Shown one piece after another: positions 37,586 through 48,231 of a DNA stretch of 64,000 nt. The notes under the pieces are model-generated. The model made no database searches and was not told the DNA's origin. It saw only the letters and a list, made by a program, of their open reading frames with translations. Numbering within the stretch: position 1 is the stretch's first letter; each line of letters opens with the position of its first letter. The stretch is from Microbacterium sp. GTDB lineage: Bacteria; Actinomycetota; Actinomycetes; Actinomycetales; Microbacteriaceae. A program made the position numbers and the translations under genes. The stretch covers positions 1 to 64,000 of the forward strand of contig PNMM01000001.1 in the NCBI GenBank assembly GCA_013823625.1, written 5' to 3'.

Positions 37586-39096
37586 ATGAAGCTCGAGCTT
37601 CGCGGCATCACCAAGCGCTTCGGAGCGCTGACTGCCAACGATCACATCGACCTCGTCGTTGAGCCGGGCGAGATTCACTGCCTGCTCGGTGAGAACGGGG
37701 CGGGCAAGAGCACGCTCATGAACGTGCTCTATGGCCTCTACCAAGCCGACGAGGGCGAGATCTTGCTCGACGACGTCGTGCAGAAGTTCGCAGGCCCCGG
37801 CGACGCCATGAACGCTGGGATCGGCATGGTGCACCAACACTTCATGCTCATTCCCGTCTTCACCGTCGCCGAGAACGTCATGCTCGGTCATGAGCAGACC
37901 AAGGCCGCCGGCTTCCTCGACCTCGATGCCGCCCGCGCGATGGTGCGTGAGATCTCGAGCCGCTTCGGCTTTGACATCGACCCTGACGCCAAGATCGAAG
38001 ACTTGCCGGTCGGTGTGCAGCAGCGCGTTGAGATCATCAAGGCCCTCTCGCGCAACGCCAACGTTCTCGTGTTCGACGAGCCGACCGCCGTGCTCACGCC
38101 GCAAGAGACCGACGAGCTCATGGGCATCATGCGCCAGTTGCGCGACGAGGGCACCTCGATCGTCTTCATCACCCACAAGCTGCGCGAAGTGCGCGAAGTC
38201 GCTGACCGCATCACGGTCATCCGTCTCGGCAAGGTCGTCGGCGAGGCTTCGCCCACAGCCACGAATGCTGAGATGGCGTCGCTCATGGTGGGCCGTGCCG
38301 TCGAGCTGACGGTCGACAAGGCCGCCGCAACTCCCGGTGAACCGTCGCTCATCGTGAAAGACCTCGTCGTCACTGACCACCAGGGTCAGGTTCTCGTCGA
38401 CCACGTGTCGTTCACCCTGCGCCGCGGCGAGATTCTCGCGATCGCCGGGGTGCAAGGCAACGGGCAGACCGAGCTCACCGAAGCGATCATGGGGCTGCAG
38501 GCGAAGGTGCACGGCTCGATCACGCTCGAAGGCGCCGAGCTCGTCGGCACCTCCACCCGTCAGGTTCTGGATGCGGGGGTCGGGTTTGTGCCCGAAGACC
38601 GCACCGAAGACGGCCTCGTGGGCACCTTCTCGATCGCCGAGAACCTCATGCTTGACCGTTCGACCGGCGAGCCTTTCGTCAAGTGGGGCACGCTGCAGCT
38701 CGACGAGCTTGCACGCTTCGCCACGGAGCGCGTTGAGGAATTCGACGTGCGTACGCAGGGCATCACGCAAGCAGCAGGCCGACTCTCGGGCGGCAACCAG
38801 CAGAAGGTCGTGCTCGCTCGTGAGCTGAGCCGTGAGCTGGCGCTCTTCGTGGCAGCCCAGCCGACGCGCGGTCTCGACGTCGGTTCGATCGAGTTCGTGC
38901 ACAAGCGCATCGTCGCGACGCGCGACTCGGGCATTCCCGTGATCGTGGTCTCGACCGAGCTCGACGAGGTCGCGGCACTCGCCGACCGCATTGCGGTCAT
39001 GTACCGGGGGCGCATCATCGGCATCGTGCCGGGCGATACTCCTCGTGATGTTCTTGGATTGATGATGGCCGGAGAAACCCCGGCGGAGGTGGCCGC

Positions 39097-39100
<4 letters not shown>
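37586..39100 (+). CDS. Nucleoside ABC importer ATPase (double domain)
   Basis: A 504-residue ATPase with two cassettes, as in RbsA-like nucleoside transporters. ATG 37586 is chosen because AGGAAGG lies 9-10 nt upstream. The first domain has an intact Walker A GENGAGKST (35-43) and Walker B VLVFDEPTAVL but a degenerate signature LPVGVQQR. The second domain has a non-canonical Walker A (GVQGNGQTEL) but a canonical signature LSGGNQQKV. This asymmetric pairing is normal for the family. The downstream permease genes overlap by 4 nt each. Confidence 0.93.
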
Positions 39101-40424
<1,324 letters not shown>

Positions 40425-40428
<4 letters not shown>

Positions 40429-41711
40429 GCGTCGTGACGACCACTCGAGAGTCTGGTTCAGGACTCGCTCCCGCTGCGATGGTCGTGCGCAGCTGGAAGG
40501 CCCCGATCGCGTTCGCGATCTTCACCGTGATCGGCGCGGTGCTGTTCATCGCGCTCGCCCGCGGAGGCGACACCACCTACCGCCTCAGCAATGACACCGA
40601 CGCGATCATTTTGCCGTCGATCGTGCTGCCGGCTGACGCCACGGGCATCGTCACGGTCGTGCTCATGGCGATCATCGCCGTGTACGCGTTCATGCTCGTG
40701 CGCGGCGGCACCAAGGTTCCGCTGTGGCTCACGACGATCTTCGCCCTGATGTTCTTGCTCGGGTTCTTGACCTGGGCGGCAGCGGGCTCGACCGTGCCGC
40801 TCGTGGGTCTGCTCGCCGGTGCCTTGACGGTGAGCACGCCGCTCATCTTCGGCTCACTCGGCGGTGTCATTAGCGAGCGCGTGGGTGTCGTCAACATCGC
40901 CATCGAGGGTCAGCTGTTGGCGGGTGCCTTCGTGGCGGCCATGGTCGCCACCTTCACGGGCTCCGCGATCGCCGGGCTTCTCGCGGCCATGGTGGCGGGT
41001 GCGGCGGTGTCGGCGGTGCTCGCGGCCTTCGCCATCAAGTACCTCGTTGACCAGGTGATCGTGGGTGTCGTGCTCAACGTGCTCGTCATCGGTCTCACGA
41101 GCTTCTTGTACTCGACGGTCATGACGGCCGACCCCGACCTGTTCAACAAGCCCGAGCGTTTCGAGCGCATCGCGATTCCGCTCTTGAGCGACATCCCCGT
41201 GCTCGGCCCGATTCTGTTCAACCAGACGATCATCGTGTACCTGATGTTCGCGCTCGTTCCCACGGTGTGGTTCGCGCTCTTCAAGACCCGCTGGGGCTTG
41301 CGTTTGCGCTCGGTCGGTGAGCACCCCAAGGCTGCCGACACCGTGGGTATCAACGTGCGCGCCACGCGCTTCTGGAACGTGTTGCTCGCCGGCCTCATCG
41401 TCGGCGGTGGCGGCGCGTTCTTCACGCTCGCGGCCATCGGCTCGTTCACGAAAGAGATGACCAACGGCGCGGGCTTCATCGCCCTCGCCGCGGTGATCTT
41501 CGGCCAGTGGAACCCCATTCGCGCCACGCTCGCCGCCCTGCTCTTTGGCTTCGCGACGAACCTGCAGTCGACGCTCTCGATCGTGGGCTCGCCCGTGCCG
41601 AGTGAGTTCATGCTCATGCTTCCCTACCTTGTGACGATCTTCGCCGTCGCCGGTCTCGTCGGGTTCTCGCGCCCGCCGGCCGCGTCGGGCAGGCCGTACA
41701 TCAAGTCTTAG
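40425..41711 (+). CDS. Nucleoside ABC importer permease, second
   Basis: A 428-residue membrane protein from GTG 40425, which overlaps the upstream stop (GTGA) and is preceded by GGAGG. It is related to the first permease: NIAIEGQLLAGAFVAAMVATF and VGINVRATRFWNVLLAGLIVGGGGAFF match the NupQ/YufQ type. About ten helices are predicted. The cytidine deaminase gene follows after 10 nt, tying uptake to nucleoside breakdown in one transcript. Confidence 0.92.
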
Positions 41712-41721
41712 GGGCGCATCC

Positions 41722-42123
41722 GTGACCGACATCGACTGGGATGCCCTGCGCGCCGTTGCACTCGACGCCATGTCGCACGCCTACGTGCCGTACTCGAAGT
41801 TTCCGGTGGGTGTTGCCGCGATCGTCGACGACGGGCGCGTGATTTCGGGTTGCAACGTCGAGAACGCGTCGTACGGGCTCACGCTGTGCGCCGAGTGCGC
41901 GCTCGTGTCGAGCCTGCACATGACGGGCGGCGGCAAGCTCGTTGCGTTCACGTGTGTCGACGGCAACGGCGGCGCCCTCATGCCCTGCGGCCGCTGTCGT
42001 CAGTTGCTCTACGAGCACTCGGCCGAGGGCATGCTGCTCGAGACCGTGTCGGGCATCAAGACCATCGATGAGGTGCTGCCCGACGCGTTTGGGCCGCGCA
42101 CCCTGGAGGAGTTTCACGCATGA
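41722..42123 (+). CDS. cdd: Cytidine deaminase
   Basis: A 133-residue zinc enzyme converting (deoxy)cytidine to (deoxy)uridine. The sites are CAECALV (Cys and catalytic Glu) and PCGRCRQLL (two Cys), giving the three-cysteine zinc site of small tetrameric deaminases; FPVGVAAIVDDGRVISGCNVENASYG binds substrate. GTG 41722 follows the permease stop by 10 nt. Its stop overlaps the deoA start by 4 nt. Its product would be phosphorolysed if DeoA accepts (deoxy)uridine. Confidence 0.96.
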   Translation: MTDIDWDALRAVALDAMSHAYVPYSKFPVGVAAIVDDGRVISGCNVENASYGLTLCAECALVSSLHMTGGGKLVAFTCVDGNGGALMPCGRCRQLLYEHSAEGMLLETVSGIKTIDEVLPDAFGPRTLEEFHA

Positions 42124-43415
42124 GCATCGAGCCGTTCGACGTCGTCGACCTGATTCGCACCAAGCGCGACAAGGGCGCCCTCACCACCGAGCAGATCGGG
42201 TGGATGATCGATGCCTACACGCGGGGCTATGTCGCCGACGAGCAGATGTCGGCCATGACCATGGCCATCTTCCTTAACGGCATGACGCGCGAAGAGGTGC
42301 GCGACATGACCCTGGCGATGGTGGCCACGGGAACGCGCCTCGACTTCTCGAGCCTGTCGAAGAAGACCACCGACAAGCACTCGACGGGTGGTGTCGGCGA
42401 CAAGATCACGCTGCCGCTCGCGCCGCTCGTGGCCTCGTTCGGGGTTGCGGTGCCGCAACTCTCGGGCCGCGGGCTGGGCCACACGGGGGGCACGCTCGAC
42501 AAGCTCGAGAGCATCCCGGGATGGCGCGCCAACGTGAGCGTCGACGACATGATGGCGCAGCTCGAGAGTGCGGGTGCCGTCGTGTGCGCCGCGGGCTCGG
42601 GTCTGGCGCCCGCCGACGGCAAGCTCTACGCCCTGCGTGACATCACGGGCACGGTCGAGTGCATTCCGCTGATCGCTTCGTCGATCATGTCGAAGAAGAT
42701 CGCTGAGGGCACCGCCGCCCTCGTGCTCGACGTGAAGTTTGGCTCGGGCGCGTTCTTGAAAGACATCGAGCAGTCACGCGAGCTCGCCAAGGTCATGGTG
42801 CGACTGGGTGAAGATGCCGGCGTTGCCACGCGCGCAGTGCTCACGAACATGAACGTGCCGTTGGGCCTCGCGATTGGCAATGCCAACGAGGTGCGCGAGT
42901 CGGTCGAGGTGCTCGCTGGAGGCGGCCCCGCCGATGTCGTGGAGCTAACGGTCGTTCTTGCGCGCCACATGCTCGAGCTCGCCGGCGTGACCGGCGTCGA
43001 CGTCGAAGCGGCGCTGCACAACGGCCAGGCGATGGACACCTGGAACGCCATGATTCGCGCTCAGGGCGGCGACCCCGAGGCCCCGATGGCCGAGGCCGCC
43101 GAACACCACGTTGTCACGGCTGACCGCGACGGCGTGCTCGTCGAGCAGCTCGCGCTGCCCTTCGGCATCGCTGCCTGGCGTCTCGGCGCCGGTCGCGCGC
43201 GCAAAGAAGATCCGGTCGACCACGCGGCAGGCATTGACCTGCACGCCAAGCCGGGCGACACCGTGACGAAGGGCCAGCCCCTCTTCACGATGCACACCAA
43301 CGAGGCCGCGCGCTTCGATCGCGCGCTCGAAGCGCTCGAGGGTGGCTACCGCATCGGCTCGGCTGGCGACGAGGTCGTCACGGGCGGGCCGCTCATCGCG
43401 GGAGTTGTCGACTAG
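42120..43415 (+). CDS. deoA: Thymidine/pyrimidine-nucleoside phosphorylase
   Basis: A 431-residue enzyme splitting thymidine or uridine to base and (deoxy)ribose 1-phosphate. Family segments: VDLIRTKRDKGALT at the start, KHSTGGVGDKITLPLAPLVASFG (phosphate site), SGRGLGHTGGTLDKLESIPG (family signature) and SSIMSKKIAEG. The C-terminal domain contains GAGRARKEDPVDHAAGI. ATG overlaps the cdd stop. The stop overlaps the stop codon of the convergent nucleoside hydrolase gene by 4 nt. Confidence 0.96.
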   Translation: MSIEPFDVVDLIRTKRDKGALTTEQIGWMIDAYTRGYVADEQMSAMTMAIFLNGMTREEVRDMTLAMVATGTRLDFSSLSKKTTDKHSTGGVGDKITLPLAPLVASFGVAVPQLSGRGLGHTGGTLDKLESIPGWRANVSVDDMMAQLESAGAVVCAAGSGLAPADGKLYALRDITGTVECIPLIASSIMSKKIAEGTAALVLDVKFGSGAFLKDIEQSRELAKVMVRLGEDAGVATRAVLTNMNVPLGLAIGNANEVRESVEVLAGGGPADVVELTVVLARHMLELAGVTGVDVEAALHNGQAMDTWNAMIRAQGGDPEAPMAEAAEHHVVTADRDGVLVEQLALPFGIAAWRLGAGRARKEDPVDHAAGIDLHAKPGDTVTKGQPLFTMHTNEAARFDRALEALEGGYRIGSAGDEVVTGGPLIAGVVD

Positions 43416-44383
43416 AGCTCGGGCTCGCCGATGCGCTCGAGCGCATCAACGACGAGGCTCCAGAAGCGATCGTTGTCAATGTCGAGGGCGACCTGAGTCG
43501 TGCATCCGTCAGGGGCAGGGCCGCGGAGGTCTGCCACGGTCATTCCGAGCGTGAGCCCGCCCGTCAACTCAACGTCGAGCGGAGCCTTCACGACACGCAG
43601 CAGTGTGGGGTCGATGAGGTACGCGACGGCGCACGGGTCGTGCACGGGTGGGTGGTCGAAGCCCTGCGCGTCTTTGTAGGCGTGGGCGAAGAACTCGAGA
43701 AGCTCGCCTACGAAGCGGGCCGGTGCCGTGCCCACCGCGGCGATGCGCGCGGCGACCTCGTCGGTCGCGAGCGCTTGGTGCGTCGCGTCGAGGCCAATCA
43801 TCGTGAGCGGCCACGGCTCGTTGAAGACGATGTGGGCGGCCTCGGGGTCGATGATGATGTTGAACTCGGCGACGGCACTCCAGTTGCCCACGTGCACGCC
43901 GCCGCCCATGAGTACGACTTGCTTGACCCGCTCGGCGAGGCGCGGTTCTTTGCGCACCGCGAGCGCGATGTTGGTGAGCGCGCCCGTGGGCACGAGCGAG
44001 ACAGTCTTGGGCGGGTGGCTCATGACAGTGTCGATGATGAGGTCGACGGCGTGACGCGGGTCGAGCTCGACGGCGGGCTCGGGCAGCACCGGCCCGTCGA
44101 GCCCCGATTCACCGTGGATGTCGGGTGCCGTTTCGACGGTGCGCACGAGCGGGCGGTGTGCCCCGCGGGCGATGGGCACAGCATCCATGCCAATGACGCG
44201 GGCGACCGAGAGGGCGTTGCGCGTGACCTTTTCGATGGTTTGGTTGCCCATCACGGTCGTGACGGCGAGAAGCTCGATCGCGGGCGAGCCGTGCGCGAGC
44301 AACATCGCGACGGCGTCATCGTGGCCGGGATCGCAGTCGAGGATGATCTTCTCGGGAGCAGAGTCGGGGGTGGAGTGCGCCAT
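43412..44383 (-). CDS. Inosine/uridine-preferring nucleoside hydrolase
   Basis: A 323-residue hydrolase releasing free base and ribose. The calcium-binding signature IILDCDPGHDDAVAMLLA lies at about 13-30, NQTIEKVTRNALSV follows, and the later VLMGGGVHVGNWSAVAEFNIIIDPEAA and HDPCAVAYLIDP match the family. Base preference cannot be read from sequence. It is convergent with deoA and divergent from the SAH hydrolase-like gene across a 62-nt operator-like region. Confidence 0.92.
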   Translation of the reverse strand: MAHSTPDSAPEKIILDCDPGHDDAVAMLLAHGSPAIELLAVTTVMGNQTIEKVTRNALSVARVIGMDAVPIARGAHRPLVRTVETAPDIHGESGLDGPVLPEPAVELDPRHAVDLIIDTVMSHPPKTVSLVPTGALTNIALAVRKEPRLAERVKQVVLMGGGVHVGNWSAVAEFNIIIDPEAAHIVFNEPWPLTMIGLDATHQALATDEVAARIAAVGTAPARFVGELLEFFAHAYKDAQGFDHPPVHDPCAVAYLIDPTLLRVVKAPLDVELTGGLTLGMTVADLRGPAPDGCTTQVALDIDNDRFWSLVVDALERIGEPEL

Positions 44384-44396
44384 GCGCCGAGCCTAG

Positions 44397-44408
44397 TGCA
44401 GAACTGCA
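44397..44408. promoter_or_regulatory. Palindrome in the divergent nucleoside hydrolase/SAHH promoter
   Basis: TGCAGAACTGCA has perfect 5-bp arms around AA, near the middle of a 62-nt divergent region. A second inverted repeat, GCGCA and TGCGC, spans 44425-44443. The IclR regulator encoded downstream is the natural candidate to bind here. Confidence 0.45.
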
Positions 44409-44445
44409 TATATGAAAGAGACTTGCGCATGTGTAGAGTGCGCTC

Positions 44446-45678
44446 ATGAGCACGCGCCCCGCACCCCACCATGACGACCTCGCCGCGCGCGGCGCTGCGC
44501 GCATCGACTGGATTCGTTCTCGCATGCCGTTGCTCGCCGACGTGCGTGCGCGGTTTGCCGACGAGCGGCCCTTCGAGGGGCACCGCATCGGCATGTCGCT
44601 GCACCTCGAGCCCAAGACCGCGGTGCTGCTCGAAACGCTGCAGGCCGGTGGTGCTGAGATCGTCGCGACCGGCAACCACGGCTCAACGCAAGACGACATC
44701 GTCGCCCACTTGCGCGGCCTGGGCATGACGGTCTTCGGCTCGCGCGCCGACACTCTCGAGCAGCACCACGCGAACGTCGCAGCCGTGGATGCGGCGCGGC
44801 CGAGCATCCTGCTCGATAACGGCGCAGACCTCGCCGCGCTCGCCGCCGCTCGCGTTGACGCCGATGCCGTCGCCGCGGGTGACGCGACCGGCGGCACGGG
44901 CATCATCGGGGGTACGGAAGAGACGACGAGCGGCGGCATGCGCTTGCGCACCGAACTCGCCGGCCGCATCCCGTTTCCGCTCATCGTCATCAACGACTCG
45001 CTGCTCAAGGCGATCGGCGAGAACAAGCACTCGGTGGGGCAGTCGGTCGTTGAGAGCATCATGCGCATCACCAACCTGCGCATCGCCGGCCGGCGCTTTC
45101 TCGTGGCGGGCTATGGCTGGTGCGGTCGCGGCATCGCGCAGTATCTGCGGGCGATGGGCGGCAAGGTCGCGGTGAGCGAGGTTGATGACCTTAAGGCTTT
45201 CGAAGCGGCGTGGGACGGCTACCGCGTGGGCGGCATCGTCGATCTCGCGAGCTGGGCCGAGGTCGTCATCACGGCCACGGGTCACCCCGATGTCGTGACG
45301 CACGAGGTCATCGATGTGCTCTCTGACGGCACCGTGCTCGCAAACGCCGGCCACTTTCCGTGGGAGATCGACGTGCCCGGTCTCTACGCGCAGGCAACGG
45401 CTCGCACGACGCTCGATGAGGCGATCGAGCGCATCGACTTGCCGGGCGGTCGACACGTCGTGCTGCTTGCCGAGGGGCGCATGATGAACCTCGCTGGCCG
45501 TGAGCCCAAGGGCAACTCGATCGAGGCTATGGATCTCGGATTCTTGCTGCAAGCCCTGTCGCTCGAGCGGGTCGTGCGCGATGCGGCCTCGCTCACGCCC
45601 AACGCCCAGCCGGTGCCCGACGACATCGAGCGCGATATCGCGCGACGGATGCTCGCCGCCATGGGCGCGCACCGATGA
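44446..45678 (+). CDS. Divergent S-adenosylhomocysteinase-like NAD enzyme
   Basis: A 410-residue protein of the SAH hydrolase family. The NAD fold shows GYGWCGRG (222-229) where typical enzymes have GYGDVGKG. Aligned to human SAHH by eye, catalytic Glu156 and Lys186 are kept (Glu159, Lys188) and Asn191 is kept (Asn193). Asp131 is replaced by Asn125 and Asp190 by Glu192. The C-terminal Lys/Tyr tail that reaches the neighbouring subunit's NAD is missing. Its place among nucleoside genes, coupled to iclR by a 4-nt overlap and near add, suggests an altered nucleoside-thioether substrate, for example S-inosylhomocysteine. That is inference. Confidence 0.75.
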   Translation: MSTRPAPHHDDLAARGAARIDWIRSRMPLLADVRARFADERPFEGHRIGMSLHLEPKTAVLLETLQAGGAEIVATGNHGSTQDDIVAHLRGLGMTVFGSRADTLEQHHANVAAVDAARPSILLDNGADLAALAAARVDADAVAAGDATGGTGIIGGTEETTSGGMRLRTELAGRIPFPLIVINDSLLKAIGENKHSVGQSVVESIMRITNLRIAGRRFLVAGYGWCGRGIAQYLRAMGGKVAVSEVDDLKAFEAAWDGYRVGGIVDLASWAEVVITATGHPDVVTHEVIDVLSDGTVLANAGHFPWEIDVPGLYAQATARTTLDEAIERIDLPGGRHVVLLAEGRMMNLAGREPKGNSIEAMDLGFLLQALSLERVVRDAASLTPNAQPVPDDIERDIARRMLAAMGAHR

Positions 45679-46337
45679 GCCTTCCGGCTCCCGAATACAG
45701 CGTTCCGGCGGTCGATAAGGCTCTCGACATTCTCGAGCTCGTGGCGGCGAGCCCGGAGCCGCTCACGCAAACCGCGATTGCCGAGGCAACCGGCCGCAGT
45801 GTGGGGCAGCTCTTCCGGGTGCTCGTGACGCTCGAGCGGCGGGGGTTTCTCGTGCGTGAGCGCGGGGGAGGCTACGAGCTCGGCACGCGCCTGTTCGACC
45901 TCGCGCATCAGCACGAACCGTTGCGGGGTCTGCGTGCCGCGGCCCTGCCCGTCATGCACGATCTGGCCCTCGAGGTGCAACAGAGCTGCAATCTCGCCGT
46001 GCTCGATGGCGACCGGGTGCGCGTGATCGCCCAGGTCGAGTCACCCGCTGACTTTGGCTATCGCGTACGAGTGGGCGCGTTGTTCGATGCCGCCACGACG
46101 GCCACGGGCGAGGTGCTGCTCGGCGCCCCCGAGGTGGTGCGCGCTGACGCCCTGCAGCATGGCATCACCGATGTCGTCGTCGCCATTCGTGGCGCGGCGG
46201 GCACGACGCTTGCGGCGCTCACGGTGCCCTACGTCAGCACGAGCTTCAGCACGGTGGCGCACGACCTCGTCGTGGCGCGCACCCGTGCCGCCGCCACGGC
46301 AATCTCGCATCGCGTCGGCGAGCCGAACAGTGCATAA
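45675..46337 (+). CDS. IclR-family transcriptional regulator
   Basis: A 220-residue protein, somewhat short for the family (about 250). The N-terminal winged helix (about 10-70) contains AVDKALDILELV and QTAIAEATGRSVGQLFRVLVTLERRGFLVRE. The C-terminal effector domain is reduced but recognisable (YELGTRLFDLA, LRAAALPVMHDLA, GALFDAATTATGEVLLG). The ATG overlaps the stop of the SAH hydrolase-like gene. It is likely to control the nucleoside genes around it, perhaps through the palindromes at 44397-44443. Confidence 0.88.
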   Translation: MSLPAPEYSVPAVDKALDILELVAASPEPLTQTAIAEATGRSVGQLFRVLVTLERRGFLVRERGGGYELGTRLFDLAHQHEPLRGLRAAALPVMHDLALEVQQSCNLAVLDGDRVRVIAQVESPADFGYRVRVGALFDAATTATGEVLLGAPEVVRADALQHGITDVVVAIRGAAGTTLAALTVPYVSTSFSTVAHDLVVARTRAAATAISHRVGEPNSA

Positions 46338-46379
46338 ACCGGGGTCACGGATCGGTAACGAACCGGTAGGTTTGACGGT

Positions 46380-47498
46380 ATGACAACGGCGACTGCGAAC
46401 CTCCTGCCCGGCTCCGAGATCGCGATCGAGTCGCTGCCGAAGGTGTCGCTGCACGACCACCTTGACGGTGGGCTGCGGCCGCAGACGATTATCGAACTCG
46501 CCGACGAGATCGGCCTCGAGGTTCCCGCCGCCGACGCGGCCTCGCTCGGCGCCTGGTTCGCCGAGAAGAGCGACTCGGGTTCGCTCGTCGAATACCTCAA
46601 GACCTTCGACGTCACGGTGGGCGTCATGCAGACTCGCGAGGGCCTCGAGCGCGTCGCCCGCGAGTTCGTGCTTGACCTCGCCGCGGATGGCGTCGTGTGG
46701 GGCGAGATTCGGTGGGCTCCCGAGCAACACCTCACGCGCGGGCTCTCGCTCGACGAGACAGTGGAAGCCGTGCAGGCGGGTCTGGATGCCGGGGTTGATG
46801 AAGCGCGCAGCACCGGCCACAGCATCCGCGTGGGCCAGCTCGTGAGCGCCATGCGCCACGCCGATCGCGGGCGCGAGATCGCCGAGCTCGCCCTGCGTCA
46901 CCGCGACCGCGGCGTCGTGGGCTTCGACATCGCGGGTGCCGAAGCGGGATTTCCGCCCAGCCGCTTGAGTGACGCGTTCGACTTGCTCGCGAGCGAGTAC
47001 TTTCCGGCGACCGTGCACGCGGGCGAGGCCGACGGTCTTGAGTCGATTCGTGGAGCGTTGCGCGATGGCCACGCTTTGCGCCTCGGCCACGGCGTTCGCC
47101 TCGCCGAAGACATCACGCTGCGCGACGAGGGCGGCGCCACGATCGCCGAGCTCGGCCTGCTCGCCGAGTGGATCAAAGACCGCCAGATCGCCCTCGAGAC
47201 GAGCCCGAGCTCGAACCTGCAGACGGGTGCGATTGCGGCATGGGGCGACCAGATGGTTGACCACCCGCTCGACCTGTTCTACCAACTGGGCTTTCGCGTG
47301 ACAGTCAACACCGACAACCGCCTCATGAGCGCTACGACCCTCAGCCGTGAGCTGCGCCTCGTGTCAGAGGCCTTTGGCTACGACCTCGACGATCTGCTCG
47401 CGCTGCAGCTCAACGCCGCGCAGGCGGCCTTCTTGCCGGTCGAAGACCGCGAAGCACTCATGGACACCCTCATCGACGGTTTCGAGGCCGCGACGTGA
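46380..47498 (+). CDS. add: Adenosine deaminase
   Basis: A 372-residue zinc hydrolase turning (deoxy)adenosine into (deoxy)inosine. Zinc and catalytic residues are seen: HDHLDGG (His pair), VHAGEAD (His and Glu), LGHGVRL (His) and, near the end, NTDNRLMSATTLSREL (Asp pair). It begins 42 nt after iclR. That gap contains CGGT-AACGA-ACCG, a short inverted repeat. The PTS IIA gene overlaps the end by 4 nt. Confidence 0.95.
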   Translation: MTTATANLLPGSEIAIESLPKVSLHDHLDGGLRPQTIIELADEIGLEVPAADAASLGAWFAEKSDSGSLVEYLKTFDVTVGVMQTREGLERVAREFVLDLAADGVVWGEIRWAPEQHLTRGLSLDETVEAVQAGLDAGVDEARSTGHSIRVGQLVSAMRHADRGREIAELALRHRDRGVVGFDIAGAEAGFPPSRLSDAFDLLASEYFPATVHAGEADGLESIRGALRDGHALRLGHGVRLAEDITLRDEGGATIAELGLLAEWIKDRQIALETSPSSNLQTGAIAAWGDQMVDHPLDLFYQLGFRVTVNTDNRLMSATTLSRELRLVSEAFGYDLDDLLALQLNAAQAAFLPVEDREALMDTLIDGFEAAT

Positions 47499-47947
47499 GC
47501 CTGCCTGCCCTCGCCGACCGCGCGATCGTGCTCGGTGCCCGCGCGACCGACTGGCGCGACGCCGTGCGGCTCGCGGGCGACGCGCTCGTCGACAGCGGCT
47601 GCACCACGGCCGAGTACACCGAGGCCATGATTCGCATGGTCGACGACCACGGCCCGTACATCGTCATCGCGCCGGGCCTTGCACTCGCGCACGCCCGCCC
47701 GGGGCCCGAGGTGCGCAGCGACGGTATCTCGGTCGTGACACTCGCCGAGCCCGTGGAGTTTGGCCACGCCCACAACGACCCCGTGCGTGTTGTGATCGGC
47801 CTCGCTGGGGTCGCCGCCGACGGCCACCTCGAAGCCGTGGCGCAACTCGCCAACGCGTTCAACGACGCCGCGGCGATCCCTGCTCTGGCGGCAGCGACGA
47901 CGCGGGATGCTGTGCGCACGATCCTCGCGGGCGGCGGCATCGCGTGA
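47495..47947 (+). CDS. PTS IIA component, ascorbate (Ula) type
   Basis: A 150-residue protein of the mannitol/fructose/ascorbate EIIA fold. The phosphorylated histidine is His66 in IAPGLALAHARPG, and the surrounding YIVIAPG and VEFGHAHNDPVRVVIGLAG resemble UlaC. It would accept phosphate from HPr and pass it to the IIB encoded next through a GTGA overlap. No IIC permease gene follows, so either IIC lies elsewhere or the pair has a regulatory role. Confidence 0.85.
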   Translation: MSLPALADRAIVLGARATDWRDAVRLAGDALVDSGCTTAEYTEAMIRMVDDHGPYIVIAPGLALAHARPGPEVRSDGISVVTLAEPVEFGHAHNDPVRVVIGLAGVAADGHLEAVAQLANAFNDAAAIPALAAATTRDAVRTILAGGGIA

Positions 47948-48216
47948 AGATCGTCACGATCTGCGGCGCGGGTATTGGCGCGAGCGGAATCTTGAAGGTC
48001 AACGCGGAGCGCGTGCTGCAGCGCCTCGGGCTCAGTGCAACAGTCGTTGCGGCCGACCTGGCCTCTGTGGGTCAGGTGGCGGCCGACGCCCAAGTGATTC
48101 TCACGAGCGCCGAGTTTGTCGACGCCATCGGTGTCACGCGCGCCGACGTCGTGGTGATTGAGAACTACTTCGACGCCGACGAACTGAGCACCAAGCTCGA
48201 GGCCGCGATCGGCTGA
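47944..48216 (+). CDS. PTS IIB component, ascorbate/lactose type
   Basis: A 90-residue protein from GTG 47944. The phosphocysteine loop is VTICGAGIGASGIL with Cys7, and the fold VVAADLASVGQVAADAQVILTS followed by VVVIENYFDADEL fits UlaB-like IIB proteins. It ends the nucleoside operon; the next gene is on the opposite strand. With the upstream IIA it makes a phosphorelay lacking its membrane partner in this window. Confidence 0.85.
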   Translation: MKIVTICGAGIGASGILKVNAERVLQRLGLSATVVAADLASVGQVAADAQVILTSAEFVDAIGVTRADVVVIENYFDADELSTKLEAAIG

Positions 48217-48231
48217 GCCCTCGGGCAGCAG

